A DNA stretch of 64,000 bases from Winslowiella toletana (GCF_017875465.1 NZ_JAGGMQ010000001.1:4464001-4528000); one strand, 5' to 3'. Shown: positions 1-9,139, counted from the stretch's first letter. Notes: generated from the letters alone by a model not told the origin. Made by a program: numbers and translations.

Positions 1-606
1 TGAACCACCATAGTTGTCATCGCGCTGGTTAGCGAGCGGTGACAGGAACTGATGCAACAGATATCCATGCGCCGCGTGGATCTCAATCAGATCCAGTCCA
101 AGGCGGTCAGCGCGGATGGCGCTGTCGATAAAAGCCTGTTTCACCGCAGCGATACCGCTTTGCGAGAGCGCTTCAGGCGGATTATCGCTGCTGTTAAATG
201 GAAGCGCTGAGGGGGCGTGGGTTTGCCAGCCGCCCTGATCGGCAGGCACAAAGTGACCGCCACGCCATGGAACCTCAGTCGAAGCCTTACGCCCGGCATG
301 ACCGAGCTGAATGCCGATCGGCATCGCGCTGTATTTTTTTACATCCTCAATCACTGCCGCCAGCGCCTGCTCGGTAGCATCGTCCCACAACCCCAAATCC
401 TGCGCGGTAATACGCCCCGCAGCTTCGACCGCGGCCGCTTCCAGAATCAACAGCCCGGCGCCCGATAGCGCGAGGTGACCTAAATGGATACGGTGCCAGG
501 CGGTCGCGTTGCCCTGTTCAGCAGAATACTGGCACATCGGTGCAATCACGATGCGGTTCTCCAGCGCTAACTGGCCTATTTTCATCGGGGTAAACAGCAG
601 ACTCAT
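1..606 (-). CDS. NADH:flavin oxidoreductase, YqjM-like old yellow enzyme (cut by window edge)
   Basis: The start ATG is at 606 and the frame stays open to base 1, giving the first 202 residues of a protein that in this family is about 340-370 long. It should be an FMN-dependent ene-reductase acting on activated alkenes with NAD(P)H. Visible motifs are VIAPMCQYSAEQG near residues 20-32 (the YqjM-type Cys and Tyr), QLGHAGRKAS near 100, and IEIHAAHGYLLHQFLSPL with the substrate-binding HxxH. The neighbouring trhO gene diverges from it, and a palindrome at 620-643 just upstream may be its operator. The family is clear; the substrate is not known. Confidence 0.9.
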   Translation of the reverse strand, partial: MSLLFTPMKIGQLALENRIVIAPMCQYSAEQGNATAWHRIHLGHLALSGAGLLILEAAAVEAAGRITAQDLGLWDDATEQALAAVIEDVKKYSAMPIGIQLGHAGRKASTEVPWRGGHFVPADQGGWQTHAPSALPFNSSDNPPEALSQSGIAAVKQAFIDSAIRADRLGLDLIEIHAAHGYLLHQFLSPLANQRDDNYGGS

Positions 607-619
607 CAGGTTTCTCCAT

Positions 620-643
620 CTTATTCACGTTAGTGAAAGTAAG
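620..643. promoter_or_regulatory. Palindromic operator candidate upstream of the flavin oxidoreductase
   Basis: TTCAC (624-628) and GTGAA (633-637) form a perfect inverted repeat around GTTA. CTTA (620-623) and TAAG (640-643) extend it, offset by two bases. It lies 14-37 bases before the minus-strand start at 606. Ene-reductase genes are often controlled by redox- or electrophile-sensing repressors (TetR/NemR, HxlR), so an operator is a reasonable inference. No regulator gene is visible in the window. Confidence 0.4.
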
Positions 644-802
644 CACGCTAAGTGATTGCCGGTCAAGTCAGGAAGTGCGGTGGTGAAAGGATAGCCACTG
701 TTGCGCCAGGTAACAAAGTCCGCCGGGCGTTAGCAATTTGCGCTGAATCAGGTATGATATCGCCGCTAAAATTTCTCTCTGTTGCTTACAGGAACGTACA
801 CC

Positions 803-1852
803 ATGCCAGTGTTACATAACCTCGTTTCCAATGAAGAGCTGAAGGCGCGCATGCTGGCCGAAAGCGAACCGCGCACCACAGTCTCTTTTTATAAATATTT
901 CCATATTGCCGATGCAAAAGCGTTCCGTGATGCGCTTTATCTGGCATTTACCCGCCTGAAAGTATTTGGCCGCGTCTACGTTGCTGCGGAAGGGATTAAC
1001 GCGCAAATCAGTGTGCCGCAAAGTCTTTACCCGCAAATGAAAGAGATGCTGTATGCCTTTGATCCGGCGCTGAACAATCTGCGGATGAATATCGCCCTCG
1101 ACGATGACGGTAAATCCTTCTGGGTGCTGCGTCTGAAAGTGCGCGATCGGATTGTGGCGGACGGGATTACGGATGACAGTTTTGATGCCAGTGATGTTGG
1201 CGCTTATCTGAAAGCGGCGGAAGTCAACGCCATGCTTGACGATCCCGATGCACTGTTTGTCGATATGCGTAACCACTATGAATATGAAGTGGGCCATTTC
1301 GACCAGGCGCTGGAGATTCCGGCCGATACGTTCCGCGATCAGCTGCCGATGGCGGTGGATATGTTGCAGAGCGAAAAAGATAAAAAAATCGTCATGTACT
1401 GCACCGGCGGGATCCGTTGTGAGAAAGCCAGCGCCTGGATGCGGCATAACGGCTTTGAAAATGTTTATCATATTGAAGGCGGCATTATTGAGTATGCCCG
1501 TCGTGCGCGTGAGCAGGGTTTACCGGTACGGTTTAAAGGTAAAAACTTTGTCTTTGATGAGCGAATGGGTGAGCGTATTTCCGACGATGTGATTGCGCAT
1601 TGCCATCAGTGCGGCGCGGCCTGTGATACGCACGTCAATTGTAAAAATGACGGCTGTCATCTGCTGTTTATTCAGTGCCCGAGCTGTGCTGAGAAGTTTA
1701 AAGATTGTTGTAGTCCGATCTGTATGGAAGAGCTGGCGCTGTCGCCGGAAGAGCAGCGCGCGCGTCGTGCCGGACGCGAAAACGGCAATAAGATATTTAA
1801 TAAGTCTCGTGGCGCATTAAACACCACCCTGAAAATTCCTTCACCGGAATAG
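803..1852 (+). CDS. trhO: tRNA uridine(34) hydroxylase TrhO (rhodanese family)
   Basis: 349 residues, matching E. coli YceA/TrhO along its length. It hydroxylates U34 of certain tRNAs in an O2-dependent way, the first step towards cmo5U/mo5U wobble bases. The N-terminal part carries the acylphosphatase-like fold. The rhodanese domain has the catalytic loop [11 protein letters not shown] at about residues 201-211. The C-terminus holds a Cys cluster ([30 protein letters not shown]). I chose the ATG at 803 because MPVLHN matches the family and AGGA lies 9 bases before it; an in-frame TTG at 782 adds seven unconserved residues. Confidence 0.97.
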   Translation: MPVLHNLVSNEELKARMLAESEPRTTVSFYKYFHIADAKAFRDALYLAFTRLKVFGRVYVAAEGINAQISVPQSLYPQMKEMLYAFDPALNNLRMNIALDDDGKSFWVLRLKVRDRIVADGITDDSFDASDVGAYLKAAEVNAMLDDPDALFVDMRNHYEYEVGHFDQALEIPADTFRDQLPMAVDMLQSEKDKKIVMYCTGGIRCEKASAWMRHNGFENVYHIEGGIIEYARRAREQGLPVRFKGKNFVFDERMGERISDDVIAHCHQCGAACDTHVNCKNDGCHLLFIQCPSCAEKFKDCCSPICMEELALSPEEQRARRAGRENGNKIFNKSRGALNTTLKIPSPE

Positions 1853-1865
1853 GGGGGGCGTTTGA

Positions 1866-1934
1866 ACGGGAGCCGATAACGGCTCCCCTACAGTGTGTCA
1901 GATATTCTGCAGGGGCGGCGTTTTTGCCGCCCGT
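1866..1934. repeat. Two small palindromes of a dispersed GTAGGGG-type family
   Basis: GGGAGCCG (1868-1875) pairs with CGGCTCCC (1880-1887), followed by CTACAGTG. GGGCGGC (1913-1919) pairs with GCCGCCC (1926-1932), followed by GTAG. Near-identical units lie at 17064-17124 and 32891-32917, so this is a dispersed REP-like element. It sits in the convergent gap between trhO and yceI and may also act as a transcription stop or mRNA-stabilising hairpin. Confidence 0.65.
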
Positions 1935-1950
1935 AGTTAGCAGAAGCCGA

Positions 1951-2523
1951 TTACTGGCGAATACCTTCGACGGAGATCATCAGCTGAACTTCCTGTGAAG
2001 CCGGACCCAGGTCGGTAGTGATATTAAAGTCTTTTAACGCAATCTTGCCTTCCGCTTCAAAACCTGCACGCACGCCACCCCATGGATCTTTACCCTGACC
2101 CATCAGTTTCGCTTCCAGCGTTACCGGTTTGGTCACACCATTCAGCGTCAGATTGCCGGTAATATCCAGCTCATCGCCCTCTTTTTTCACGCCGGTAGAG
2201 ACAAAAGTCGCCTGCGGGAATTTCGCCACATTAAGGAATTCTGCGCTACGCAGATGCTTGTCACGCTCGGCGTGGTTGGTATCGACGCTGTTGGTATTGA
2301 TGGTGACATTCACTTTATCGGCAGCCGGATTGGCTTCATCAAAAGTGAAAGCGCCGTCAAAGTCCTTAAAGGTGCCGTACAGCCAGCTGTAACCCAGATG
2401 CTGAATGCGGAACTGGACAAAAGCATGCTGACCCTGTTTATCAATTTTGTAGTCAGCCGCGACGGCGGTACCGGTACTTAAAATCAGTGCCGCCGCTAAT
2501 CCTGCTATGCTCTTCTTCAACAT
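1951..2523 (-). CDS. yceI: YceI family periplasmic lipid-binding protein
   Basis: 190 residues with a typical Sec signal peptide ([16 protein letters not shown] then TAVA, predicted cleavage before ADYKID). The mature part matches the YceI lipocalin-like beta-barrel family that binds long isoprenoid chains such as polyprenyl or quinone tails. YceI is known in E. coli as a base- and osmotic-stress-induced periplasmic protein. It lies 22 bases after yceJ on the same strand, so the two are probably co-transcribed, as in E. coli. The exact role is unsettled for the whole family. Confidence 0.95.
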   Translation of the reverse strand: MLKKSIAGLAAALILSTGTAVAADYKIDKQGQHAFVQFRIQHLGYSWLYGTFKDFDGAFTFDEANPAADKVNVTINTNSVDTNHAERDKHLRSAEFLNVAKFPQATFVSTGVKKEGDELDITGNLTLNGVTKPVTLEAKLMGQGKDPWGGVRAGFEAEGKIALKDFNITTDLGPASQEVQLMISVEGIRQ

Positions 2524-2545
2524 GGTAGTTCTCCATTTACAAAGG

Positions 2546-3100
2546 TTAATCGATGCGATGACCCAGCATCCGTTTCAATGTGATATCACGGTCGATAAAG
2601 TGGTGTTTCAGTGCAGCAAGGCCATGAAGTACGGAGATAATCACCACGCTCCATGCCAGATAAAGATGAATATCGCCAGCCAGATCCGCCTGCTGCGCAT
2701 TCCCGGCGAAGGTTGCCGGCACGGCGATCAAACCGAACACCTCAATCGGTTTGCCCTCGGCGGTAGAGATCAGGTAGCCGGTAAACAGAATGGCGAACAG
2801 CAGCAGATAAAGCAGCAAGTGTGCGGCGATGGCGCTGATACGCACCAGACGCGAGTAGCTGCTAAGGGGTTTGGGGGGTGGCGAGACAAAACGCCAGATT
2901 AGCCGCAAAATCATCACTGCAAACAGCACCATACCGATGCTTTTATGCAGTTCCGGCGCCTGGTGGTACCAGTTGTCGTAGTAGCCGAGCGTAACCATCC
3001 ACAGCCCCAGCGCAAACATGCCGTAAACGGCCAGCGCCACCAGCCAGTGCAAGGTAATCGAGAGCCAGCCAAAGCGGGTCGGCGTATTTCTGAATGGCAT
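2546..3100 (-). CDS. yceJ: Cytochrome b561 family membrane protein YceJ
   Basis: 184 residues with four predicted membrane helices. Haem-ligand candidates are the His residues in TLHWLV near residue 18, ELHKSIG near 51, DIHLYL near 143 and SVLHGL near 158. The family is the prokaryotic di-haem cytochrome b561, which moves electrons between quinol and periplasmic partners. It is the first gene of the yceJ-yceI pair. A redox partnership with YceI has been suggested from linkage but is not shown by sequence. Confidence 0.93.
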   Translation of the reverse strand: MPFRNTPTRFGWLSITLHWLVALAVYGMFALGLWMVTLGYYDNWYHQAPELHKSIGMVLFAVMILRLIWRFVSPPPKPLSSYSRLVRISAIAAHLLLYLLLFAILFTGYLISTAEGKPIEVFGLIAVPATFAGNAQQADLAGDIHLYLAWSVVIISVLHGLAALKHHFIDRDITLKRMLGHRID

Positions 3101-3660
3101 GATTCAGCTTCCCAAAATTCACAATTAGCAACGAGACTGAACAACTGGAAATCAAAAATCAACAGTTTGTTTACCGCAGGAACAAATTAGCTAATCTTGT
3201 TGATTTAATTTGAATAACAAGCCGTTGTTGAGTTCAGAATTATCGTAAAACTGCTGTCCTGGTTTCCGTTAGTAAGCTTAGCGTTACGCTGTGAGATGCC
3301 TTATGAGCAGTCTCTTTGATTATTACTTATTTCTAAATATTTGAATGAACATTCAGTTAATGTCAGCGGAGTGTTATTTAATGTAAATTTCACACTCTGT
3401 TTTCACCCTCAGTGGGGGGAGGGTAGATTGGCTGTGATTGTGTAAATATCCAGCGAATGACGCCAGAAATTTGAAAAAATCCCCTATTTTGTATAAATTA
3501 AAGAAATGTAAATCAAACTCACTTTATGTGTTCAGCATAAAGAATCTGCATATCACCGCTGCGTTATAGCTTTCTTCCCCTTAGCTTACCCAGTTCATCG
3601 CGACAGGCGACGAAAGCTATGATGCTGTGAAATTGGTCACGTTATCTTTGAGAGAACGAT
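3101..3660. promoter_or_regulatory. 560-base gap between yceJ and proP; A+T-rich promoter region
   Basis: This divergent gap holds no credible ORF. The part from about 3330 to 3520 is A+T-rich. TTGAAA (3471-3476) and TATAAA (3492-3497) form a possible but short-spaced (15 bases) promoter pointing toward proP. AGAGA just before 3661 is the likely proP ribosome-binding site. Osmotic control of proP would be expected from the family, but I cannot assign CRP, Fis or RpoS sites with confidence. Confidence 0.35.
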
Positions 3661-5139
3661 ATGAACGATTCATCAGCTAAAGATGGCCAGAAGAAGCATT
3701 TCTGGAACAAAAAAGGCAAAAAAGAGCTTACCTATGACGATATCACTATCGTTGACAAGGATATGCTGAAGCGCGCCGTGGGTGCCGCAGCACTGGGTAA
3801 CGCCATGGAGTGGTTCGATTTCGGCGTGTACAGCTTTCTCGCCGTGACACTGGGTAAAGTCTTCTTCCCCGGTGGCAGCCCGGCTGCACAGCTGCTGGCG
3901 ACCTTTGGCGCCTTTGCGGCCGCCTTCCTGGTGCGACCGATTGGTGGACTGGTATTTGGACCGCTCGGTGACCGTATCGGCCGTCAGAAAGTGCTGGCGA
4001 TCACCATGATTATGATGTCGATTGGCACCTTCTGTATCGGCATTATTCCCGGCTATGCCACCATCGGCATTATGGCGCCGGTGCTGCTGCTGGCGGCACG
4101 TCTGTTGCAGGGCTTCTCGACTGGCGGTGAGTACGGCGGGGCGGCAACCTTTATCGCAGAGTATTCCACTGATAAGCGGCGTGGTTTTATGGGCAGCTGG
4201 CTGGAGTTCGGTACGCTTGGCGGCTATCTGCTTGGCGCTGGCCTGGTCACCGGCCTGACGGCGGCGATGTCGACCGAGGATCTGCTTAACTGGGGCTGGC
4301 GTATTCCGTTCTTTATTGCCGCACCACTGGGTCTGTTTGGCCTCTATATCCGTCTGAAACTGGAAGAGACTCCCGCGTTCCAGAAGCATATGGAAAAACA
4401 GGAACAGCTGGAGCACAGCAAGCCGCAAATGGGTATCTGGCAGATGCTGAAAAAGTATCGCGGCCAGATGCTGAAGTGTATTGGTCTGGTGCTGCTGTTT
4501 AACGTATCCAACTATATGCTGACGTCCTATATGCCCAGCTACCTGACCGGTATCCTTGGCCTGAGCGAACTCAGTGGCCTGATGCTGATTATGGTGGTGA
4601 TGTTTGTGATGATGCCGCTGACGCTGTTCTCCGGCCACTGGAATGACCGTCTCGGCCATCGTCCGGTGATTGCAATGGGGGCGATTGGTATTCTGGTGCT
4701 GGCGATCCCGTGTCTGATGCTGATCGGTACCGGTAATCTGGTGCTGGTGTTCCTTGGCTTGCTGATTCTGGGTGTGGTGCATACCTGCTTTAGCGGCACC
4801 ATGCCTTCCGCGCTGCCGGCGCTGTTTGCCACGGATATCCGTTACAGCGCACTGGCGATTGGTTTTAACCTGTCGGTCTCGCTGTTTGGCGGCACCACGC
4901 CACTGATCACCACCTGGCTGGTAGAGCGTTCACATAACCTGATGATGCCGGCTTACTATCTGATGGGCGCGGCGGTGATTGGCCTGATCACCGTATTCTT
5001 TATGCGGGAAACCGCCAGTAAACCGCTGCATGGTTCTGCTCCGGCGGTCGGTTCGGCAGCGGAAGCGCATAGCCTGATTAACAAACTTAAGCGTCGTCGG
5101 CAGAAAGAGAAAGAAGCGGCCGCGGTCACGAAGTCATAG
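3661..5139 (+). CDS. proP: ProP-type proton/osmolyte symporter (MFS)
   Basis: 492 residues and 12 predicted membrane helices. It matches E. coli ProP in family motifs: GNAMEWFDFGVYSF, the MFS signature GDRIGRQK after helix 2, GFSTGGEYGGAATF, RRGFMGSWLEFG and ETPAFQ. ProP takes up proline, glycine betaine and ectoine with protons under high osmolarity. The tail after the last helix is short and basic (KLKRRRQKEKE) and lacks the heptad coiled coil that ends E. coli ProP. The gene is not in this chromosomal position in E. coli, where proP lies near 93 min. The substrate range is inferred. Confidence 0.85.
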   Translation: MNDSSAKDGQKKHFWNKKGKKELTYDDITIVDKDMLKRAVGAAALGNAMEWFDFGVYSFLAVTLGKVFFPGGSPAAQLLATFGAFAAAFLVRPIGGLVFGPLGDRIGRQKVLAITMIMMSIGTFCIGIIPGYATIGIMAPVLLLAARLLQGFSTGGEYGGAATFIAEYSTDKRRGFMGSWLEFGTLGGYLLGAGLVTGLTAAMSTEDLLNWGWRIPFFIAAPLGLFGLYIRLKLEETPAFQKHMEKQEQLEHSKPQMGIWQMLKKYRGQMLKCIGLVLLFNVSNYMLTSYMPSYLTGILGLSELSGLMLIMVVMFVMMPLTLFSGHWNDRLGHRPVIAMGAIGILVLAIPCLMLIGTGNLVLVFLGLLILGVVHTCFSGTMPSALPALFATDIRYSALAIGFNLSVSLFGGTTPLITTWLVERSHNLMMPAYYLMGAAVIGLITVFFMRETASKPLHGSAPAVGSAAEAHSLINKLKRRRQKEKEAAAVTKS

Positions 5140-5143
5140 CGGT

Positions 5144-5179
5144 AATAATGCCGCCAGCCCGAAGGCAGGCGGCATTATT
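5144..5179. terminator. Strong hairpin after proP
   Basis: AATAATGCCGCC (5144-5155) pairs perfectly with GGCGGCATTATT (5168-5179) across a 12-base loop, five bases after the proP stop. There is no long T run on either side, but the stem length makes a transcription-ending or 3'-protecting role likely. Confidence 0.7.
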
Positions 5180-5364
5180 AATCAATAAACCTGGGCGAGG
5201 GATGAAATGATAATTAATTACCGTCTTATTGTTTGTGCAGCAATTCGCGCACAGTCGGCTTATGGTTTAGTCAGGGAAATATTATCCGTGGAATTATCAC
5301 CTGCCTGAGGGTTTAAACCACAATTTTATTGTGCCTAAACCCGTAAAATAGCCTGAGGGGAATA

Positions 5365-6480
5365 TTATTTAAAACGCGATAGGGCAAAAGGCGTTAAATC
5401 GAATTCAGATGGCTTGCCACAAGCAAACTGTGCGGCAATTTCCCCTAAAACGCTGGCAAATTTAAATCCATGGCCACTTAATCCGCTAATCACTAACCGG
5501 GTGGGCTGACCGGGCAGGGTATCAATAATAAAATCTTCATCCGGCGAGTTATCATAAGTGCAGGCGGCGCCATGCAGGCAGACGCCAACGCCCGGCAGGA
5601 AACTGCGCATAAAATTAAATACTTCACTACCATCTTCCGCACAGCTGCCAAACGGCAGGCGCTGTTCGGGACGGTCAATCGCTTGTCCGCCCTGATGTTT
5701 ACCCACCTTTAGCGCATTGTTATCGGCAGGAAAGCCGTAGTATTGCAGGCCATCGCTCATTTCAACGGTAAAGGCCGGAAACTTATTGTTTTCACTATAA
5801 CGGCCATCGGCCTGATGCCAGGAGAACACTTTACGTACCGGTGTTACCGGCAGTTCCGGACACAGCGCTTTAACCCAGGTTCCGGCGCTGATCAGCATTT
5901 TGCGTCCGCGGAAACGGCCATCAGCGGTATTGACGATATCAAAACCGCCTTCTTTTTCAATGCTATGCACCGCACAGTTAAACAACTGCGCACATCCTGC
6001 TTTTTCCGCCAGCGCTATCCAGCTGCGAACCGCCACTTCAGACTTCAGGTAACCGGAATGCGGTTCAAATACGCCGAGGTAGCCGTCCGGTACGGTAAAC
6101 AGCGGCCAGCGTTTGCGGACTTCATCTGCCTGCAATACCTGAATATCCAGCGAAAATTCCCGGGCGCTGTCGATCACATTATTAATAAATTCAGAGGCCA
6201 TCGGGGCAAGATTCAGCACGCCGCTACGCTGCATAATGCGTTCGCCACTCAGTGTTTCCAGCTGGTCCCACAGTTTTTGCGCGCGCAGCACCAGCGGCAC
6301 ATAGCGCGCCCCTTCACCGTAAGCGTGGCGGATTAAGCGGCTTTCACCATGATGGCTGCCCTGCGTATGTGGCGGATGTGCGCCGTCGATCATCAATACC
6401 TTCAGACCCGCCTGCGTGGCATAAAAACCTGCGGCGGCGCCTACGGAACCACTGCCCACAACGATTAAATCGTAAACCAT
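5365..6480 (-). CDS. solA: N-methyl-L-tryptophan oxidase
   Basis: 371 residues, the usual length for SolA, a monomeric sarcosine oxidase relative that oxidatively demethylates N-methyl amino acids to give formaldehyde and H2O2. The FAD Rossmann motif [10 protein letters not shown] is at residues 9-18. [16 protein letters not shown] and the covalent-flavin Cys in [14 protein letters not shown] follow, and [18 protein letters not shown] closes the protein. In E. coli solA also sits between yceJ and bssS. A Rho-independent terminator belonging to bssS lies just upstream. Confidence 0.95.
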   Translation of the reverse strand: MVYDLIVVGSGSVGAAAGFYATQAGLKVLMIDGAHPPHTQGSHHGESRLIRHAYGEGARYVPLVLRAQKLWDQLETLSGERIMQRSGVLNLAPMASEFINNVIDSAREFSLDIQVLQADEVRKRWPLFTVPDGYLGVFEPHSGYLKSEVAVRSWIALAEKAGCAQLFNCAVHSIEKEGGFDIVNTADGRFRGRKMLISAGTWVKALCPELPVTPVRKVFSWHQADGRYSENNKFPAFTVEMSDGLQYYGFPADNNALKVGKHQGGQAIDRPEQRLPFGSCAEDGSEVFNFMRSFLPGVGVCLHGAACTYDNSPDEDFIIDTLPGQPTRLVISGLSGHGFKFASVLGEIAAQFACGKPSEFDLTPFALSRFK

Positions 6481-6541
6481 CTATCCGGCACTCCTTACAG
6501 CTGTAATCGATTTCATCAGAATAGCAAAAACCTGGCGGCAA

Positions 6542-6567
6542 TAAAAAGGCACCCGCATTGGGTGCCT
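6542..6567 (-). terminator. Rho-independent terminator of bssS
   Basis: AGGCACCC (6547-6554) and GGGTGCCT (6560-6567) pair around a five-base loop. Read on the minus strand the stem is followed by a T run (the A-rich bases 6542-6546). It lies 22 bases after the bssS stop and before solA. Confidence 0.85.
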
Positions 6568-6588
6568 CAAAGGATACATAGCATAAAA

Positions 6589-6843
6589 TTAATGCTTTTT
6601 GTAATCACGATCCTGGTATTCAGTTGCTTCTATCTTCGCGATGCCAGCTTCTAAAATGGAAATAAACTGTCTGGCAACATCAGTGGTTAACCAATAGGTC
6701 TGTCCCACTTCAGCTTCATCGGCGGGTTGCTCACCCGATGAAAGCGAATGCAGACGCAGCATCATGGCGTCATAGCTGTCTACAGTGCTGATATCCCATC
6801 CAACCAGGGGATGTGTTTGGATTACATCTTTGTTTCTGTCCAT
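6589..6843 (-). CDS. bssS: Biofilm regulator BssS
   Basis: 84 residues, closely matching E. coli BssS (YceP): the core IQTHPLVGWDISTVDSYDA, then WLTTDVARQFISILEAGIAKIE. BssS is a small cytoplasmic protein linked to biofilm formation, indole/AI-2 signalling and catabolite effects; its biochemical activity is not known. It is a single-gene unit with its own terminator. The C-terminal tail (QDRDYKKH) is more diverged, as is common in the family. Confidence 0.95.
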   Translation of the reverse strand: MDRNKDVIQTHPLVGWDISTVDSYDAMMLRLHSLSSGEQPADEAEVGQTYWLTTDVARQFISILEAGIAKIEATEYQDRDYKKH

Positions 6844-7040
6844 TATAACCCCCTTATTACTCGCGAAAACGAAGTGATTTATCGAGGTTCCAATGCGGCT
6901 TTTTTTTCATAGAGCGAGTTAATTATAACAGCTTATTTAGCATTGATGGGGTGAAAAGTGTGCAAATAGTAAAATGAGTGTTGGTCGGAAAATATTCAGC
7001 GGGAAGGGTTAATTATGTTTATCAGCACAAGAAATAAAAA

Positions 7041-7058
7041 CTCCCGCCATTGCGGGAG
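7041..7058. terminator. Terminator after the small coiled-coil gene
   Basis: CTCCCGC (7041-7047) pairs with GCGGGAG (7052-7058). On the minus strand a run of T (complement of 7036-7040) follows. It sits just after the stop of the minus-strand gene ending at 7066. Confidence 0.85.
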
Positions 7059-7065
7059 AATTTTA

Positions 7066-7341
7066 TCAGGCTGTTGCGTCCGGCTGGGCTTTTACCAGTC
7101 CGTTGCGCTTTTCCAGCTCCCCGGCGAGGCGGTCGAAATGCTGCTGCATTCCCTCATCATGGTTCTGGTTTTGTGCTTCCAGACGCAAACTATGAATCAG
7201 CAACTGGTTCGATTTTTCGTCCAGACAAAAAGACAGATAGGAAAAGGCATTTTCCAGTACCGATAAGCGGCGCTGTTGATCGCTGATCAACGCCAGCAAC
7301 TCACCAAAGGTCATCGCCTCTTCTGGTTTCTCTGCAGTCAT
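7066..7341 (-). CDS. Small helical protein of unknown function (IraP/DUF2594-like in size and layout)
   Basis: I place the start at the ATG at 7341 because AGGAGGTG sits at ideal spacing before it; this gives 91 residues. An upstream ATG at 7389 would add 16 residues with no ribosome-binding site. The protein looks almost all helical, with hydrophobic heptads (FGELLALISDQQRRLSVLE, AFSYLSFCLDEKS) and a charged second helix. Size and pattern recall the RpoS anti-adaptor IraP and the DUF2594/YecF family, but I cannot establish homology by eye. A clear terminator at 7041 supports a single-gene unit. E. coli has no gene between bssS and dinI. Confidence 0.7.
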   Translation of the reverse strand: MTAEKPEEAMTFGELLALISDQQRRLSVLENAFSYLSFCLDEKSNQLLIHSLRLEAQNQNHDEGMQQHFDRLAGELEKRNGLVKAQPDATA

Positions 7342-7595
7342 GGGTAACACCTCCTGTAAAGCATGACAGGCGCAAGAATATGCCATCATCAGATAACAGT
7401 CTATACCCGCTCAGCGGGGATGCAGCACAACTCACCGCGTTTTGCGTGCTAAATGAACAAAATTGCAGGGTTATGCTGACTGCAGAGGGGGTTATGGCAT
7501 AAATCGCGGTAAAGCGGGCGTTGGGGCGAGAGAAAATAAAAAAACCGGATGGCGACACCCGGCAATAAACCCTTCATCCATAAAGTTCGCAGCAC

Positions 7596-7616
7596 GGGCG
7601 GCATAAATAACCGCCC
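7596..7616. repeat. Small palindrome downstream of dinI
   Basis: GGGCGG (7596-7601) and CCGCCC (7611-7616) form a hairpin around CATAAATAA, resembling the GGGCGGC-type palindromes elsewhere in the window but without the GTAGGGG edge. It may serve as the dinI 3' hairpin. Confidence 0.35.
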
Positions 7617-7649
7617 TGCACATGCAGGGAAGCCATTAATGGCGCCCGT

Positions 7650-7895
7650 TTAATCGGTGATAAACCAGTCGTCTGCGCTTTCCCATGTCTCTTGCAGAAT
7701 ATCGCTGATGAGATCTTTTTGTTCTTTTCCGCTGCCCAGCACGCTGAGATTATTCGCGCTGGCATAGCGCACCGATACGCGGTTGTCCGATTCCGGAAAC
7801 TGCTTATCGATACGTTTAGTGAGTTCCTGCGTCAGCGCTTCAAGCGCACCAGCGGGAAGGGTAGTGGTTTTTGCAACAGTGACTTCTACACGCAT
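7650..7895 (-). CDS. dinI: DNA damage-inducible protein I
   Basis: 81 residues, matching DinI. It binds RecA filaments and tunes LexA and UmuD cleavage during the SOS response. The N-terminal strand MRVEVTVAK, the SVRYASANNLSVLG middle and the acidic C-terminal helix QEEDW-like segment (ILQETWESADDW) are the parts that mimic DNA. A perfect LexA box lies upstream at 7914-7933, as expected for an SOS gene. In E. coli dinI is likewise next to pyrC. Confidence 0.95.
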   Translation of the reverse strand: MRVEVTVAKTTTLPAGALEALTQELTKRIDKQFPESDNRVSVRYASANNLSVLGSGKEQKDLISDILQETWESADDWFITD

Positions 7896-7913
7896 GAGAG
7901 CCTCCGATAAGTA

Positions 7914-7933
7914 TACTGTATATTTATACAGTT
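7914..7933 (-). promoter_or_regulatory. LexA (SOS) box of dinI
   Basis: CTGT (7916-7919), eight A/T bases, then ACAG (7928-7931) match the LexA consensus CTGT-N8-ACAG perfectly, with the flanking TA and TT also consensus. It lies 19-38 bases before the dinI start. Confidence 0.95.
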
Positions 7934-7988
7934 ATGCGTTAACGGAAGCAACATAAAAATGGAAAAGTTGACGCTTTCCGGCGTGAAA

Positions 7989-9035
7989 TCAGAGTTCGAC
8001 TGACCAGTTCAGCGTTTCACCGGCAAGGAAAGGCACCAGCGTATCGTCGCCAAGCGGGATGTTTTCGCTAACGGTATAAGGTTTACGCACCAGTTTAATT
8101 TTACCTTCATTCAGCGGCAGGCCATAGAAACGCGGACCGTTTTCTGAGCAGAAAGCTTCCAGGTGTTGCAGCGCATTCATCTCTTCGAATACGGTGGCGT
8201 AGGCTGGCAGCGCAGTTGGCGCATTAAACACTCCGGCGCAGCCACAGCTGGCTTCTTTACGCTGACGGCTGTGTGGCGCGGTGTCGGTGCCGAGGAAAAA
8301 GCGCGGGTTACCGCTGGCGATAACCTGGCGCAGCGCATCCTGATGCACATTGCGTTTCAGAATCGGCAGGCAGTAGAGATGGGGACGGACGCCGCCCACC
8401 AGCATATGGTTACGGTTAAACATCAGATGCTGCGGCGTAATGGTGGCGCCAAGGTAGTTATTCCCTTCGCTGACATAGGCGGCGGCTTCTTTGGTGGTGA
8501 TATGTTCAAACACCACTTTCAGCTCCGGGAACTGCTGACGCAGCGGATCCATCACGTTTTCGATAAAGCGCGCTTCTCGATCAAAAATATCGATATGGGC
8601 GTCAGTCACTTCGCCGTGGATCAGCAATGGCATGCCGATTTTCTGCATGCGTTCCAGCACTGTCGCGATAGCGGCAATATTGGTGACGCCATGGCTGGAG
8701 TTGGTGGTGGCGTGCGCCGGGTAGAGTTTGGCGGCGGTAAATACCCCTTCGGCGAAACCTTTTTCTACTTCATCAGGGTCCAGCGAGTCGGTCAGGTAGC
8801 AGGTCATCAGCGGCTGGAAATCATGTCCGGCTGGCAGCGCTGCCAGAATACGCTGGCGATAGGCAATAGCGCTGGTGACGCTGGTGACCGGCGGCACCAG
8901 ATTCGGCATAACAATCGCGCGACCGCACACCGCGCTGGTAAAGGGCAGCACGGCCTGTAGCATCTCATCATCACGCAGATGGATATGCCAGTCGTCAGGG
9001 CGGCGAATGAGTAATTGCTGGGGTTGTGCAGTCAT
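7989..9035 (-). CDS. pyrC: Dihydroorotase
   Basis: 348 residues, the class II dihydroorotase length. It cyclises N-carbamoyl-L-aspartate to dihydroorotate in pyrimidine synthesis in the cytoplasm. Zinc ligands are visible: DDWHIHLRD (two His near 17 and 19), the carboxylated Lys in [10 protein letters not shown], His in IHGEVTD and FEHITTKEA, and the Asp in GTDTAPHS. The minus-strand leader ends in a pyrimidine-rich stretch before the ATG, which would fit the start-site switching known for E. coli pyrC, but I do not claim it is conserved. Confidence 0.97.
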   Translation of the reverse strand: MTAQPQQLLIRRPDDWHIHLRDDEMLQAVLPFTSAVCGRAIVMPNLVPPVTSVTSAIAYRQRILAALPAGHDFQPLMTCYLTDSLDPDEVEKGFAEGVFTAAKLYPAHATTNSSHGVTNIAAIATVLERMQKIGMPLLIHGEVTDAHIDIFDREARFIENVMDPLRQQFPELKVVFEHITTKEAAAYVSEGNNYLGATITPQHLMFNRNHMLVGGVRPHLYCLPILKRNVHQDALRQVIASGNPRFFLGTDTAPHSRQRKEASCGCAGVFNAPTALPAYATVFEEMNALQHLEAFCSENGPRFYGLPLNEGKIKLVRKPYTVSENIPLGDDTLVPFLAGETLNWSVEL

Positions 9036-9139
9036 CAGTTATGCTCCGGCTTGGAAGGGAATTTATCGGGTGGTTTTAGCCGGGTACTAAGGATAGGGAT
9101 AAAAGCAACCGATTGCACTTGCTTTATGACGCCAGATTA

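Noticed and set aside
812..1471. 219-codon open frame on the strand opposite trhO
   Set aside because: It lies wholly antisense to a clearly conserved gene and has no recognisable protein features; it is a by-product of codon use.
3673..4782. 369-codon frame antisense to proP
   Set aside because: The composition is His/Gln-rich nonsense typical of the reverse of a membrane protein gene, with no ribosome-binding site.
5140..5364. Possible small RNA after proP
   Set aside because: Only the hairpin at 5144-5179 and A+T-rich sequence are visible; no promoter and second terminator pair could be placed.
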